A stretch of 5,478 bases of DNA. Source: Methylovirgula sp. Lineage in GTDB: Bacteria > Pseudomonadota > Alphaproteobacteria > Rhizobiales > Beijerinckiaceae. The position numbers and the translations under genes were made by a program. The DNA lies in contig JANXSV010000223.1 in assembly GCA_025356505.1 (NCBI GenBank), positions 1 to 5,478 on the forward strand. Reading direction: 5' to 3'. The notes beneath the pieces were generated by a model, which saw only the letters and a program-made list of their open reading frames with translations, ran no database searches and was not told the DNA's origin. Shown here in pieces: positions 1-5,478 of this stretch (position 1 is the stretch's first letter; every line of letters begins with the position of its first letter).

Positions 1-210
1 AAAACGACGGTGGAGAGCTTCGGCCCCGTGCGCAGTGTCAAACCCTCACTGGTTTTCGAGCTTGGTTTCGAGGGCATCGCCTTGAGCAAACGCCATAAAA
101 GCGGCATCGCCGTGCGCTTTCCGCGGATGTTGCGCTGGCGAAAGGATAAGCCCATCGCTGAAGCAGATACGTTGGCCAGCCTGCACGCGCTTCTACCGGC
201 CTCCCCATGA
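1..210 (+). CDS. ATP-dependent DNA ligase, C-terminal fragment (5' end outside window)
   Basis: These are the last 69 codons of a gene that enters from the left in frame 1. The fragment is the end of the OB-fold domain of an ATP-dependent DNA ligase. It has the family's [12 protein letters not shown] strand, then [12 protein letters not shown], then motif VI, R-x-D-K (R47, D49, K50 of the fragment), and the usual EADTL tail. In this family motif VI contacts the ATP phosphates during adenylylation of the catalytic lysine, which lies upstream of the window. The enzyme seals nicks in DNA in the cytoplasm. The stop overlaps the next start (ATGA, 207-210), so it is probably translationally coupled to the helicase. 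The repair-operon type ligase is favoured over LigD because the protein ends directly after the OB fold, and a matching helicase and phosphoesterase follow. The ligase identity is firm; the subfamily is inferred from context. Confidence 0.9.
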   Translation, partial: KTTVESFGPVRSVKPSLVFELGFEGIALSKRHKSGIAVRFPRMLRWRKDKPIAEADTLASLHALLPASP

Positions 211-2696
211 CCAGAGCCTCTGCGCCGAACGCGGCGGTGGCGCAGTGGTTCGAGCAAAAAAGCTGGAAAATCCTGCCCTTTCAGGCTGAAGTCTGGCAAA
301 ATATGGCGCAGGGCCGCAGCGGTTTGCTTCACGCCACCACCGGCGCAGGGAAAACCTTGGCTGTGGGTTTGGGCGCATTGCAGGCGCTGCCCCGCAATGA
401 CGGCCTTACCCTTCTCTGGATTACGCCGATGCGGGCTCTGGCGGCTGATACAGCGCTGGCTCTGAGCGCGGCCTTTACCCAGCTTCATGCGCTCGAACCT
501 TCCGCGCCGCTGTGGAGCGTGGCCATGCGCACAGGCGATACCAGCGCCAAAGACCGCGCCAGCCAAAGCCGAAATCCGCCAACTGTGCTGATTACCACGC
601 CGGAAAGTCTCAGCTTGATGCTGTCTCAGCCCCACGCGCATCAGGCTTTGGGGCGATTGGGTGGCATCGTCGTCGATGAGTGGCACGAACTTCTCGGCAA
701 CAAACGCGGCGTTCAGGTGCAACTGGCGCTGGCGCGCCTGAGCCAATGGAACCCGGCCCTGCTCATCTGGGGCATGTCGGCAACCATCGGCAATCTGGAC
801 GAAGCCAAGCGCATCCTTTTAGGGTCACAGCGCAATCACGCTGGTATCTTGGTCAGCGCCCAGATTAAGAAAACCATCGTTGTTGATACGCTCATTCCAG
901 AGGTTGCCGAGCGCTTTCCTTGGGCCGGCCATCTAGGTTTGACGATGCTGCCGCAAGTGATCGCCGAAATCGAGGCCAGCGCCAATTCTCTGATATTCAC
1001 CAACACCCGGGCGCAATCTGAAATCTGGTATCATAATTTGCTTCACGCAAGGCCGGATTGGGCCGGTTTGATTGCAGTTCATCATGGCTCTCTGGCCAAC
1101 GAATCCCGGCAATGGGTCGAACAGGGCCTCAAAACCGGCGCGCTCAAGGCTGTAATCTGCACATCGAGCCTTGACCTGGGCGTGGATTTTCTCCCTGTGG
1201 AGCGCGTCCTCCAGATCGGCTCGCCAAAAGGCGTGGCACGGCTGCTTCAGCGCGCCGGACGCAGCGGCCACGCCCCCGGCAGAGCCTCCCGCATAACGCT
1301 CGTGCCCAGCCATACGCTTGAGCTGGTCGAATCTGCGGCGTTGCAAATGGCCATCGCGCGCGGGCAAGTCGAGGGCAAAACATCGCCAAAAGCACCTCTT
1401 GATGTGCTGGTGCAACATCTGGTGACAATCGGCCTTGGCGGTGGTTTCACGCCAGACGAACTTCGTTCAGAAATTTCACACACTGCCGCCTATGAAAACC
1501 TGAGCGATGAAGAGTGGCAGTTTTGTCTCGATTTCGTGCGTCGGGGTGGCGCAACGCTGCGCGCCTATCCCGATTTTCGTCGCTGTGCACCGGACAAAAG
1601 CGGCGTATGGCGGGTTACCGACCGCGATTTGGCAATGCGCCACAGGCAAAATATCGGCACGATCACATCCGATTCAAGCATCATGGTTCAGTTCGGCCCC
1701 GCGCCTCTAGGTGCCAAGCTGGGCACGGTTGAAGAAAGCTTTATTGCCCGATTGAAGCCGGGAGATCGGTTCTGGTTTGCCGGGCGGCTGGTATCCCTCG
1801 TCCAGGTGCGCGACATGACCGCCTATGTGCGCAAGGCGAAAGGCACCCAGGCTTCCGTCCCGCGGCGGGGCGGCGGCCGCATGCCGCTCTCGACCACACT
1901 GGCAAATGCCATGGTGGAACAGCTGGAGCTCGCCGCCAACGGCATTTTCACAACGCCGGAACTGCGCGCGGCCAAACCCATGCTTGATTTGCAGTTGGAG
2001 CGCTCCGCCCTGCCGACGCCGGGCACTTTACTGGTCGAAACCCTCGCCACGCGTGAGGGCTGGCACTTATTCATCTATCCATTTGCTGGTCGTAATGTGC
2101 ATCTTGGACTTGCAAGCCTGCTCTCCTGGCGCGCAGCAAAGATCACCTCCGGCACATTTTCACTGGCGATCAACGATTACGGCTTCGAAATTTTAAGCGC
2201 TGCACCAAGGGACTGGGCCGCTGAAATCAGCCAGTTGCTGGATATCGAAATGCCAGACACCCTGCCCGATCAGGTTCGCCTGAGTGTCAACGCGACCGAA
2301 CTCGCGCGCCGCCGGTTCCGCGATATTGCGCGCGTTTCGGGTCTGGTGCAAAGCTCTTATGCGGGGACGCGCAAATCCTCGCGGCAAATTCAGGCCTCTT
2401 CGGGTCTGTATTTCGATGTCTTTGCCAAATATGATCCAGAGAATGGTCTGCTAGTTCAGGCGCAGAATGAATTGCTCTATGAAGAACTGGATATGGACCT
2501 GATCGCTACAACATTGAACGACATGAACCTCAAGCGCCTCAATTTGATTGCGCTCGAACGCTGTTCGCCGCTTGCCTTTCCGCTGTTGGTTGAACGTCTG
2601 CGCGAAACGCTGACCAATGAATCCTTGAAAGAGCGGGTTGAGCGCATGGCTGCGGCACTGGAAAAGGACGACCAGCCAAAAGCGGCGTTATCTTGA
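207..2696 (+). CDS. Ligase-associated DEXH-box DNA helicase (Lhr-core type)
   Basis: This is a superfamily 2 helicase of 829 aa, the usual length for the ligase-associated Lhr class. Visible motifs are the Q-motif-like PFQAEVW (24-30), Walker A ATTGAGKT (43-50, K49), TPESL (131-135), the DEWH box (157-160), SAT (191-193), motif IV IFTNTR (263-268), motif [11 protein letters not shown] (319-328) and motif [10 protein letters not shown] (348-355). The roughly 470 residues after the RecA-like pair match the winged-helix and Lhr-specific C-terminal domains in size. All catalytic motifs are intact. Family members hydrolyse ATP and translocate 3'-to-5' on single-stranded DNA, unwinding duplexes during repair. 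The ATG at 207 overlaps the ligase stop and lacks a clear Shine-Dalgarno, so coupling is likely. The stop overlaps the phosphoesterase start. The alternative name, Lhr, normally refers to a much longer protein with an extra C-terminal extension that is absent here. Confidence 0.95.
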   Translation: MTRASAPNAAVAQWFEQKSWKILPFQAEVWQNMAQGRSGLLHATTGAGKTLAVGLGALQALPRNDGLTLLWITPMRALAADTALALSAAFTQLHALEPSAPLWSVAMRTGDTSAKDRASQSRNPPTVLITTPESLSLMLSQPHAHQALGRLGGIVVDEWHELLGNKRGVQVQLALARLSQWNPALLIWGMSATIGNLDEAKRILLGSQRNHAGILVSAQIKKTIVVDTLIPEVAERFPWAGHLGLTMLPQVIAEIEASANSLIFTNTRAQSEIWYHNLLHARPDWAGLIAVHHGSLANESRQWVEQGLKTGALKAVICTSSLDLGVDFLPVERVLQIGSPKGVARLLQRAGRSGHAPGRASRITLVPSHTLELVESAALQMAIARGQVEGKTSPKAPLDVLVQHLVTIGLGGGFTPDELRSEISHTAAYENLSDEEWQFCLDFVRRGGATLRAYPDFRRCAPDKSGVWRVTDRDLAMRHRQNIGTITSDSSIMVQFGPAPLGAKLGTVEESFIARLKPGDRFWFAGRLVSLVQVRDMTAYVRKAKGTQASVPRRGGGRMPLSTTLANAMVEQLELAANGIFTTPELRAAKPMLDLQLERSALPTPGTLLVETLATREGWHLFIYPFAGRNVHLGLASLLSWRAAKITSGTFSLAINDYGFEILSAAPRDWAAEISQLLDIEMPDTLPDQVRLSVNATELARRRFRDIARVSGLVQSSYAGTRKSSRQIQASSGLYFDVFAKYDPENGLLVQAQNELLYEELDMDLIATTLNDMNLKRLNLIALERCSPLAFPLLVERLRETLTNESLKERVERMAAALEKDDQPKAALS

Positions 2697-3361
2697 GCAG
2701 TCTCGTTTCGCGCTATTGCCATCACGACCTGGTTTTGTTGCCCGAGCGCGCGCTTTGGGACCCCGCAACAGCGTCACTCTTTGTCGCTGACGTTCACTTG
2801 GGCAAGGCGGCAACCTTTCGCGCTCTTGGCCAGCCAGTCCCCGGCGGCACGACATCGGAAAACCTCGGGCGTCTGACCCGGCTACTCCAACAGACCCAGC
2901 CGGAAAATCTCATTTTCCTAGGGGATTTGTTCCACGCACGGCAGGCTTACACGCGTGAACTCATGGCGCAATTCACGGCTTGGCGGCAAGACCATGCCTC
3001 GATCCGCATGATCCTTGTGCGCGGCAATCATGACATCCGCGCCGGAAATCGTAGCGAAACGCTTGATCTGGAACACGCAAATGAGCCGCTGCACCATGGC
3101 AGGATCATTGCGCGCCATTATCCAGATGAAAACGTTTCCACGCATCCGCTGCACATTACGCTTGCGGGGCATGTTCACCCGACCATAAGCCTCAAAGGCA
3201 CCGGACGGCAAAAGCTGCGCCTGCCATGTTTCGTGGTGTGTCAAAATCAGATCATTCTGCCTGCTTTTGGTGAGTTCACCGGAGGCGCAAATGTTGCACT
3301 GCAGCGGAACCAAATCGCGCTGGCCGTTGTTGATGGCCACATGATGAAAGTTATGCCTTAG
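2693..3361 (+). CDS. pdeM: Ligase-associated DNA damage response endonuclease PdeM (binuclear metallophosphoesterase)
   Basis: This 222-aa calcineurin-like phosphoesterase is of typical length for PdeM. Metal-binding motifs occur in order: DVH (D33, H35), GDLFH (G77, D78), GNHD (N112, H113, D114), H142 in RHYP, and GHVH (H160, H162). The LPAFGEFTGG segment (189-198) near the C-terminus is also characteristic. Homologues act as Mn-dependent nucleases on single-stranded DNA and sit with a ligase, Lhr helicase and MBL exonuclease. The start is TTG at 2693, within a TTGA overlap with the helicase stop. No ATG, GTG or other TTG occurs in frame back to the stop at 2639. The first in-frame ATG lies beyond two metal motifs, at residue 91. 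There is no obvious Shine-Dalgarno, so translation probably depends on the helicase. Most relatives, as I recall them, have HEP where this protein has HYP around H142; the histidine is kept. No signal peptide is seen, so it is cytoplasmic. Confidence 0.92.
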   Translation: MSSLVSRYCHHDLVLLPERALWDPATASLFVADVHLGKAATFRALGQPVPGGTTSENLGRLTRLLQQTQPENLIFLGDLFHARQAYTRELMAQFTAWRQDHASIRMILVRGNHDIRAGNRSETLDLEHANEPLHHGRIIARHYPDENVSTHPLHITLAGHVHPTISLKGTGRQKLRLPCFVVCQNQIILPAFGEFTGGANVALQRNQIALAVVDGHMMKVMP

Positions 3362-3452
3362 GCGCGCGATCAAATATGCGTAATCCGGCCTTGCAGGAAC
3401 TCAGCATGATCACCATCTACAGACCATCCACACAGATGTTTTTGGGCCGAGC
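3362..3452 (+). promoter_or_regulatory. Leader region between pdeM and the RHH regulator gene
   Basis: This is the longest gap in the window. It contains a good Shine-Dalgarno (AGGA, 3395-3398), a 16-codon mini-ORF starting at 3406, and the first copy of an 11-bp repeat (3403-3413). I see no convincing -35/-10 promoter and no hairpin followed by a T tract, so it cannot be decided whether the regulator/esterase pair has its own promoter or reads through from the repair operon. A role as promoter/operator is inferred from position only. Confidence 0.4.
3403..3413. repeat. 11-bp direct repeat AGCATGATCAC, copy 1
   Basis: AGCATGATCAC is repeated exactly at 3450-3460, 47 bp downstream. Each copy contains the palindrome TGATCA and an ATG. 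Copy 1 carries the mini-ORF start, and copy 2 the start of the RHH gene. A shorter related string, GATCACCATC, occurs at 3408-3417 (overlapping this copy) and at 3494-3503. These could be operator half-sites for the RHH protein or the relic of a small duplication of the initiation region. The 47-bp spacing is about 4.5 helical turns, which does not favour simple side-by-side binding on one face. Confidence 0.5.
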
Positions 3453-3456
3453 ATGA
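3406..3456 (+). CDS. Possible 16-aa leader peptide / upstream mini-ORF
   Basis: The reading frame is ATG at 3406 to TGA at 3454-3456, encoding MITIYRPSTQMFLGRA. It is preceded by CAGGAA with AGGA at 3395-3398, 7 nt from the ATG, a better ribosome-binding site than the one at the regulator gene. Its stop overlaps the regulator's start as ATGA (3453-3456), the same overlap style as in the upstream operon. It could be a translated leader that loads ribosomes onto the regulator gene, since that start has only weak purine-rich sequence (GGGCCGAGC) before it. It could also be chance. No run of rare or repeated amino-acid codons suggests attenuation. The peptide is too short to judge by homology. 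Confidence 0.3.
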   Translation: MITIYRPSTQMFLGRA

Positions 3457-3460
3457 TCAC
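3450..3460. repeat. 11-bp direct repeat AGCATGATCAC, copy 2
   Basis: This is the exact second copy of the string at 3403-3413. It covers the start codon of the RHH regulator gene, so a protein bound here, or an RNA structure using it, could affect initiation. Both reading frames that start in these copies begin Met-Ile-Thr. Confidence 0.5.
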
Positions 3461-3863
3461 AGACCTCAAATTAAAACCGTCCGACAGTGAAAAGATCACC
3501 ATCAATCTAGGATATGTCGATCTCGGCCAGATTGATCTGCTGGTGCGTGACGGGTTTTACTCTAACCGTACCGACCTGATCCGCACCGCCATCCGCAATC
3601 AATTGCAACAACATTCGGACGCATTGCGCCAGTCCTTGCTCCGGAAAAAGCTCGTGCTTGGCCTGCGCCAAATCACCAGAGATGAACTCGCAGCCGCAGA
3701 AGCCTCCGGCAATCCGCTGCACATCAATGTGCTTGGGCTTGTCACATTTGCCGCTGATATTTCGCCAGAGGTGGCGCGTGCGGGCATATCTTCCATCCAT
3801 GTTCTGGGCGCGATACAGGCATCCGCACAGGTAAAGGCGGCGCTGGCCGATAAAATGCATTAG
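3453..3863 (+). CDS. Ribbon-helix-helix (CopG-type) transcriptional regulator
   Basis: This 136-aa protein has an N-terminal ribbon-helix-helix fold. The likely DNA-reading strand is KITINL (14-19), helix A is about 22-33, a G-F-Y-S-N turn spans 34-38, and helix B is about 39-54 (RTDLIRTAIRNQL). Such proteins dimerise and bind short operator repeats. Residues about 55-82 are polar and probably helical. The C-terminal part (about 89-136) has two similar hydrophobic segments, INVLGLVTFA (91-100) and IHVLGAIQAS (115-124), and may be a sensor or oligomerisation module. It lies directly ahead of the esterase gene, which it plausibly controls. The ATG at 3453 is chosen because no other ATG, GTG or TTG start lies in frame back to the stop at 3381. 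Its Shine-Dalgarno is weak. The RHH fold is confident; the target and ligand are unknown. Antitoxin function is less likely because the neighbour is an esterase, not a toxin. Confidence 0.85.
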   Translation: MITDLKLKPSDSEKITINLGYVDLGQIDLLVRDGFYSNRTDLIRTAIRNQLQQHSDALRQSLLRKKLVLGLRQITRDELAAAEASGNPLHINVLGLVTFAADISPEVARAGISSIHVLGAIQASAQVKAALADKMH

Positions 3864-3884
3864 CTCATTCGTGTTTTTCATCTC

Positions 3885-3889
3885 AAGGA
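3885..3889 (+). promoter_or_regulatory. Shine-Dalgarno that fixes the esterase start
   Basis: AAGGA lies 8 nt before the ATG at 3898. This supports ATG 3898 over the in-frame GTG at 3871, which would add nine residues (MFFISRIFR) and sits only 7 bp after the regulator's stop without a comparable site. Confidence 0.75.
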
Positions 3890-3897
3890 TTTTTAGA

Positions 3898-4926
3898 ATG
3901 CAATTTCCCAAATTCAAATTACCGAAGATTGGCCTCGTCCGGTCGCCTCTGACTGAAGCTGCCCGGCTCACGCGTGAGGGTCGCCTTCAAGATGCCGTAT
4001 CAAAATTGATGGGTGGCCTCGTGAAAGTGCCAAAAACCCGCCCGGCTGCGAAATCGGTCACTCCAGAAGCAAAGAAACAGGGAAGTTTTACTGCCTTCGA
4101 CTTTGCCAATGAGGCAGGCGCGCGCAGCTACAAACTCTTTGTGCCCTCCACCTATGCTTTAAAGCCCATGCCCTTGGTCATCATGCTACATGGCTGCACG
4201 CAAAATCCGGACGATTTTGCTCTGGGCACCAAAATGAACGTGCTGGCGCAGGAGCAGGGATTTCTGGTCGCCTATCCGCTTCAGCCCCAAAGCGCCCATA
4301 TGACGAAATGCTGGAACTGGTATAGGCCGGAAGATCAAAGACGGGGTCACGGCGAGCCGGCAATCATCGCCGGGATTACCAAACAGATCGCCAAGGACTT
4401 CAAGGTGGACCGTCAGCGCATCTATGTCGCCGGACTTTCCGCTGGCGGCGCTGCCGCAGCCATTCTCGCGGCGCAATATCCTGACATTTTTGCCGCCGTG
4501 GGCATTCATTCCGGCTTGGCCTGCGGCCTGGCTATTGACGTTTCTTCGGCGATGTCCGCGATGAAATCCCACGCGCCCAAACCCGCGCGCGCCGAAAGCA
4601 TTAAAATCCCGACAATCGTGTTTCATGGCGACCGCGATTCAACTGTCAATCCCGCCAATGCGGATGCCATCGTGGCGCAACATGCGCAATCCGGGAGATT
4701 TGAAAAGTCTCAACGTAAGGTCGCCTCGGAGAGCGGCGTGATTTCGACACAAACCACTTTTGCCAATAAAGGCGCTGCGCCGGAAGTCGAGCAGTGGCTC
4801 ATCCACGGTGCCGCTCATGCTTGGTCGGGCGGCAACGCCAGGGGCACCTACACGCAGTCAACAGGCCCGGACGCCAGCGCCGAAATGCTCCGGTTTTTCA
4901 TGGCTCACCCGCTCAAATCCGCTTAA
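3898..4926 (+). CDS. PHB-depolymerase-family esterase (alpha/beta-hydrolase)
   Basis: This 342-aa serine hydrolase belongs to the PHB depolymerase/LpqC-like esterase family. Counting from ATG 3898, it shows the oxyanion-hole strand LHGCTQ (97-102), the family marker CWNWY (138-142), the nucleophile box GLSAG (179-183, S181), the likely acid D247 in HGDRDSTV (243-250), and the likely base H307 in HGAAH. The triad is complete. The first 70 or so residues precede the catalytic domain; they are rich in Lys/Arg and contain a short amphipathic helix-like stretch (about 20-40). No hydrophobic signal peptide is seen, so the protein is probably cytoplasmic. That fits intracellular polyester or other acyl-ester substrates better than extracellular PHB. 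Family members include PHB depolymerases, feruloyl and acetylxylan esterases, so the substrate is not settled. It follows the RHH gene by 34 bp and is probably cotranscribed. Its stop overlaps the convergent ccdA-like gene. Confidence 0.88.
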   Translation: MQFPKFKLPKIGLVRSPLTEAARLTREGRLQDAVSKLMGGLVKVPKTRPAAKSVTPEAKKQGSFTAFDFANEAGARSYKLFVPSTYALKPMPLVIMLHGCTQNPDDFALGTKMNVLAQEQGFLVAYPLQPQSAHMTKCWNWYRPEDQRRGHGEPAIIAGITKQIAKDFKVDRQRIYVAGLSAGGAAAAILAAQYPDIFAAVGIHSGLACGLAIDVSSAMSAMKSHAPKPARAESIKIPTIVFHGDRDSTVNPANADAIVAQHAQSGRFEKSQRKVASESGVISTQTTFANKGAAPEVEQWLIHGAAHAWSGGNARGTYTQSTGPDASAEMLRFFMAHPLKSA

Positions 4927-4935
4927 ACGCGGGTT
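4916..4935. other. Small hairpin over the convergent stop codons
   Basis: AATCCGC (4916-4922) can pair with GCGGGTT (4929-4935) around a 6-nt loop, giving a 7-bp stem with one G-U pair in the + strand transcript. On the - strand the same position is an A-C mismatch. No T tract follows on either side, so it is not a standard intrinsic terminator. It might still slow or protect the 3' ends of the two convergent transcripts, which have no intergenic space. Confidence 0.25.
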
Positions 4936-5478
4936 GCGAACATCACCAGCCAGTTCGGCATAAAATCGATGAATGCGGTTTCGATGACCTTATCGAAGCC
5001 GCTGATGATGCCAAAGCCAACCGCGATCAGCACAACGGCGAGCGCCACGCTGCCAAATTGTGCTGTCTTTCGCGTCAGTGCTTTTCCCGATGCGGCTATC
5101 CGGGAAAGCCCATATCCTGCCGCCAGAAGTGCCGCCGCCGAACCCAGCGCAAACACTCCCATGATCGCAATGGCAGCGGCAAGTGACCCGCCGCTTGCAG
5201 CCAGAGCAAAGGCTGCACCAAGCGTTGGCCCGACGCAGGGCGCCCAGGCAAAAGCCAGAACCACTCCCGCGAAAAATTGGCCGACGAGTCCAATTTTAGG
5301 CAAAGTTTCGGCCATTCTGTCAGCGAAGCCTGCCAGCGGGCCCAGAACATGTTCGGATTTCAATCCCAACATCGGCACAAGCATAATCAAACCGAAAGCA
5401 ATCATCAGCGCGGCAGCAAAATTGCGCACCAACACGCTATCGCCAAATTCTACACTGAGCGAGGCCAGCAACCCGCCA
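4923..5478 (-). CDS. Cytochrome c biogenesis protein CcdA / DsbD transmembrane family, N-terminus outside window
   Basis: This is the last 184 codons of a membrane protein read from the right edge. Hydrophobic segments lie at about 15-38, 63-94, 99-126 and 140-160 (counted from the first full codon, 5477-5475). The second carries the family hallmark AWAPCVGPTLG with C81, one of the two membrane cysteines that pass reducing equivalents from cytoplasmic thioredoxin to periplasmic thiol proteins, including the haem-ligation pathway of cytochrome c. The partner cysteine belongs to the first membrane helix, which is not in the window. No second cysteine is present in this fragment. Family members are about 240 aa, so some 55-60 residues are missing. 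A TTG at 5471 is in frame but would cut off the first helices, so it is not taken as the start. The gene converges on the esterase, with stops sharing TTAA (4923-4926). Specificity for cytochrome c rather than another thiol pathway is not proven. Confidence 0.87.
   Translation of the reverse strand, partial: GGLLASLSVEFGDSVLVRNFAAALMIAFGLIMLVPMLGLKSEHVLGPLAGFADRMAETLPKIGLVGQFFAGVVLAFAWAPCVGPTLGAAFALAASGGSLAAAIAIMGVFALGSAAALLAAGYGLSRIAASGKALTRKTAQFGSVALAVVLIAVGFGIISGFDKVIETAFIDFMPNWLVMFATRV

Noticed and set aside
933..1418. 161-codon open frame on the - strand inside the helicase gene
   Set aside because: It lies opposite conserved helicase motifs IV-VI, and its translation is Arg/Cys/His-rich with no recognisable domain. 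It is a shadow of the codon bias of the real gene.
2918..3373. 151-codon open frame on the - strand over pdeM
   Set aside because: It is antisense to the GNHD and GHVH metal motifs of PdeM, with no recognisable fold.
3362..3400. Terminator after pdeM
   Set aside because: Only short GC-rich partial dyads are present, with no stable stem followed by a T tract.
3360..3600. Apparent cluster of GATC sites near the regulator start
   Set aside because: GATC is similarly frequent in the pdeM coding region (for example 3001-3110), so the cluster is not distinctive. The alphaproteobacterial CcrM methylation site is GANTC, not GATC.
3871..3897. GTG at 3871 as start of the esterase
   Set aside because: The in-frame ATG at 3898 has AAGGA at 8 nt spacing. 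The extra nine residues have no comparable ribosome-binding site and no family support that I can recall.
3507..3971. 154-codon open frame on the - strand across the RHH gene and the esterase start
   Set aside because: It is antisense to a confident RHH domain and to a good ribosome-binding site, and shows no domain or conserved pattern.
4794..5186. 130-codon + strand frame over the esterase end and the ccdA-like gene
   Set aside because: It is out of frame with the esterase, antisense to the membrane protein, and low in complexity with many Arg, His and Cys residues.
1..5478. Mobile element, CRISPR array, tRNA, or defence system
   Set aside because: No inverted-repeat ends, transposase motifs, spaced repeats or tRNA-like folds were seen. 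The helicase-nuclease neighbourhood matches the known ligase-associated repair cassette rather than a defence island.

Overview
The window looks like a chromosomal segment of an alphaproteobacterium, most likely of the Hyphomicrobiales (Rhizobiales). This is inferred from the moderately GC-rich codon usage, the tightly overlapped ligase/helicase/phosphoesterase genes, and the pairing of a CopG-type regulator with a PHB-depolymerase-family esterase. No species can be named from sequence alone. No tRNA, rRNA, CRISPR array, insertion sequence or phage gene is visible. Coding density is very high: the only gene gaps are about 91 bp (3362-3452) and 34 bp (3864-3897).

Region 1 (1-3361, + strand) is the 3' part of a DNA-repair operon. 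It holds the C-terminal end of an ATP-dependent DNA ligase with nucleotidyltransferase motif VI, a complete Lhr-type DEXH-box helicase of the 'ligase-associated' class (829 aa), and a complete PdeM-type metallophosphoesterase/nuclease (222 aa, TTG start). The three genes are joined by 4-bp start/stop overlaps (ATGA and TTGA), which points to translational coupling and a fixed ratio of products. In relatives this cassette usually also carries an MBL-fold exonuclease next to the ligase; here that would lie upstream of the window.

Region 2 (3362-4926, + strand) begins with a short leader. It contains a 16-codon mini-ORF with a good Shine-Dalgarno, whose stop overlaps the start of the next gene. 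That gene encodes a 136-aa ribbon-helix-helix (CopG-like) protein with an unusual C-terminal half, and it is followed by a 342-aa PHB-depolymerase-family alpha/beta-hydrolase without a signal peptide. The pair probably forms one transcription unit, possibly autoregulated; an 11-bp repeat covers both ATG codons in the leader.

Region 3 (4923-5478, - strand) is the C-terminal three quarters of a CcdA/DsbD-type membrane thiol-electron transporter. It converges on the esterase, and the two stop codons share the palindrome TTAA.

The most interesting items for a second look are the mini-ORF/duplicated initiation region ahead of the regulator, the apparent two-fold repeat in the regulator's C-terminal half, and the ligase-helicase-phosphoesterase cassette itself, whose family is known but whose joint pathway is only partly understood.
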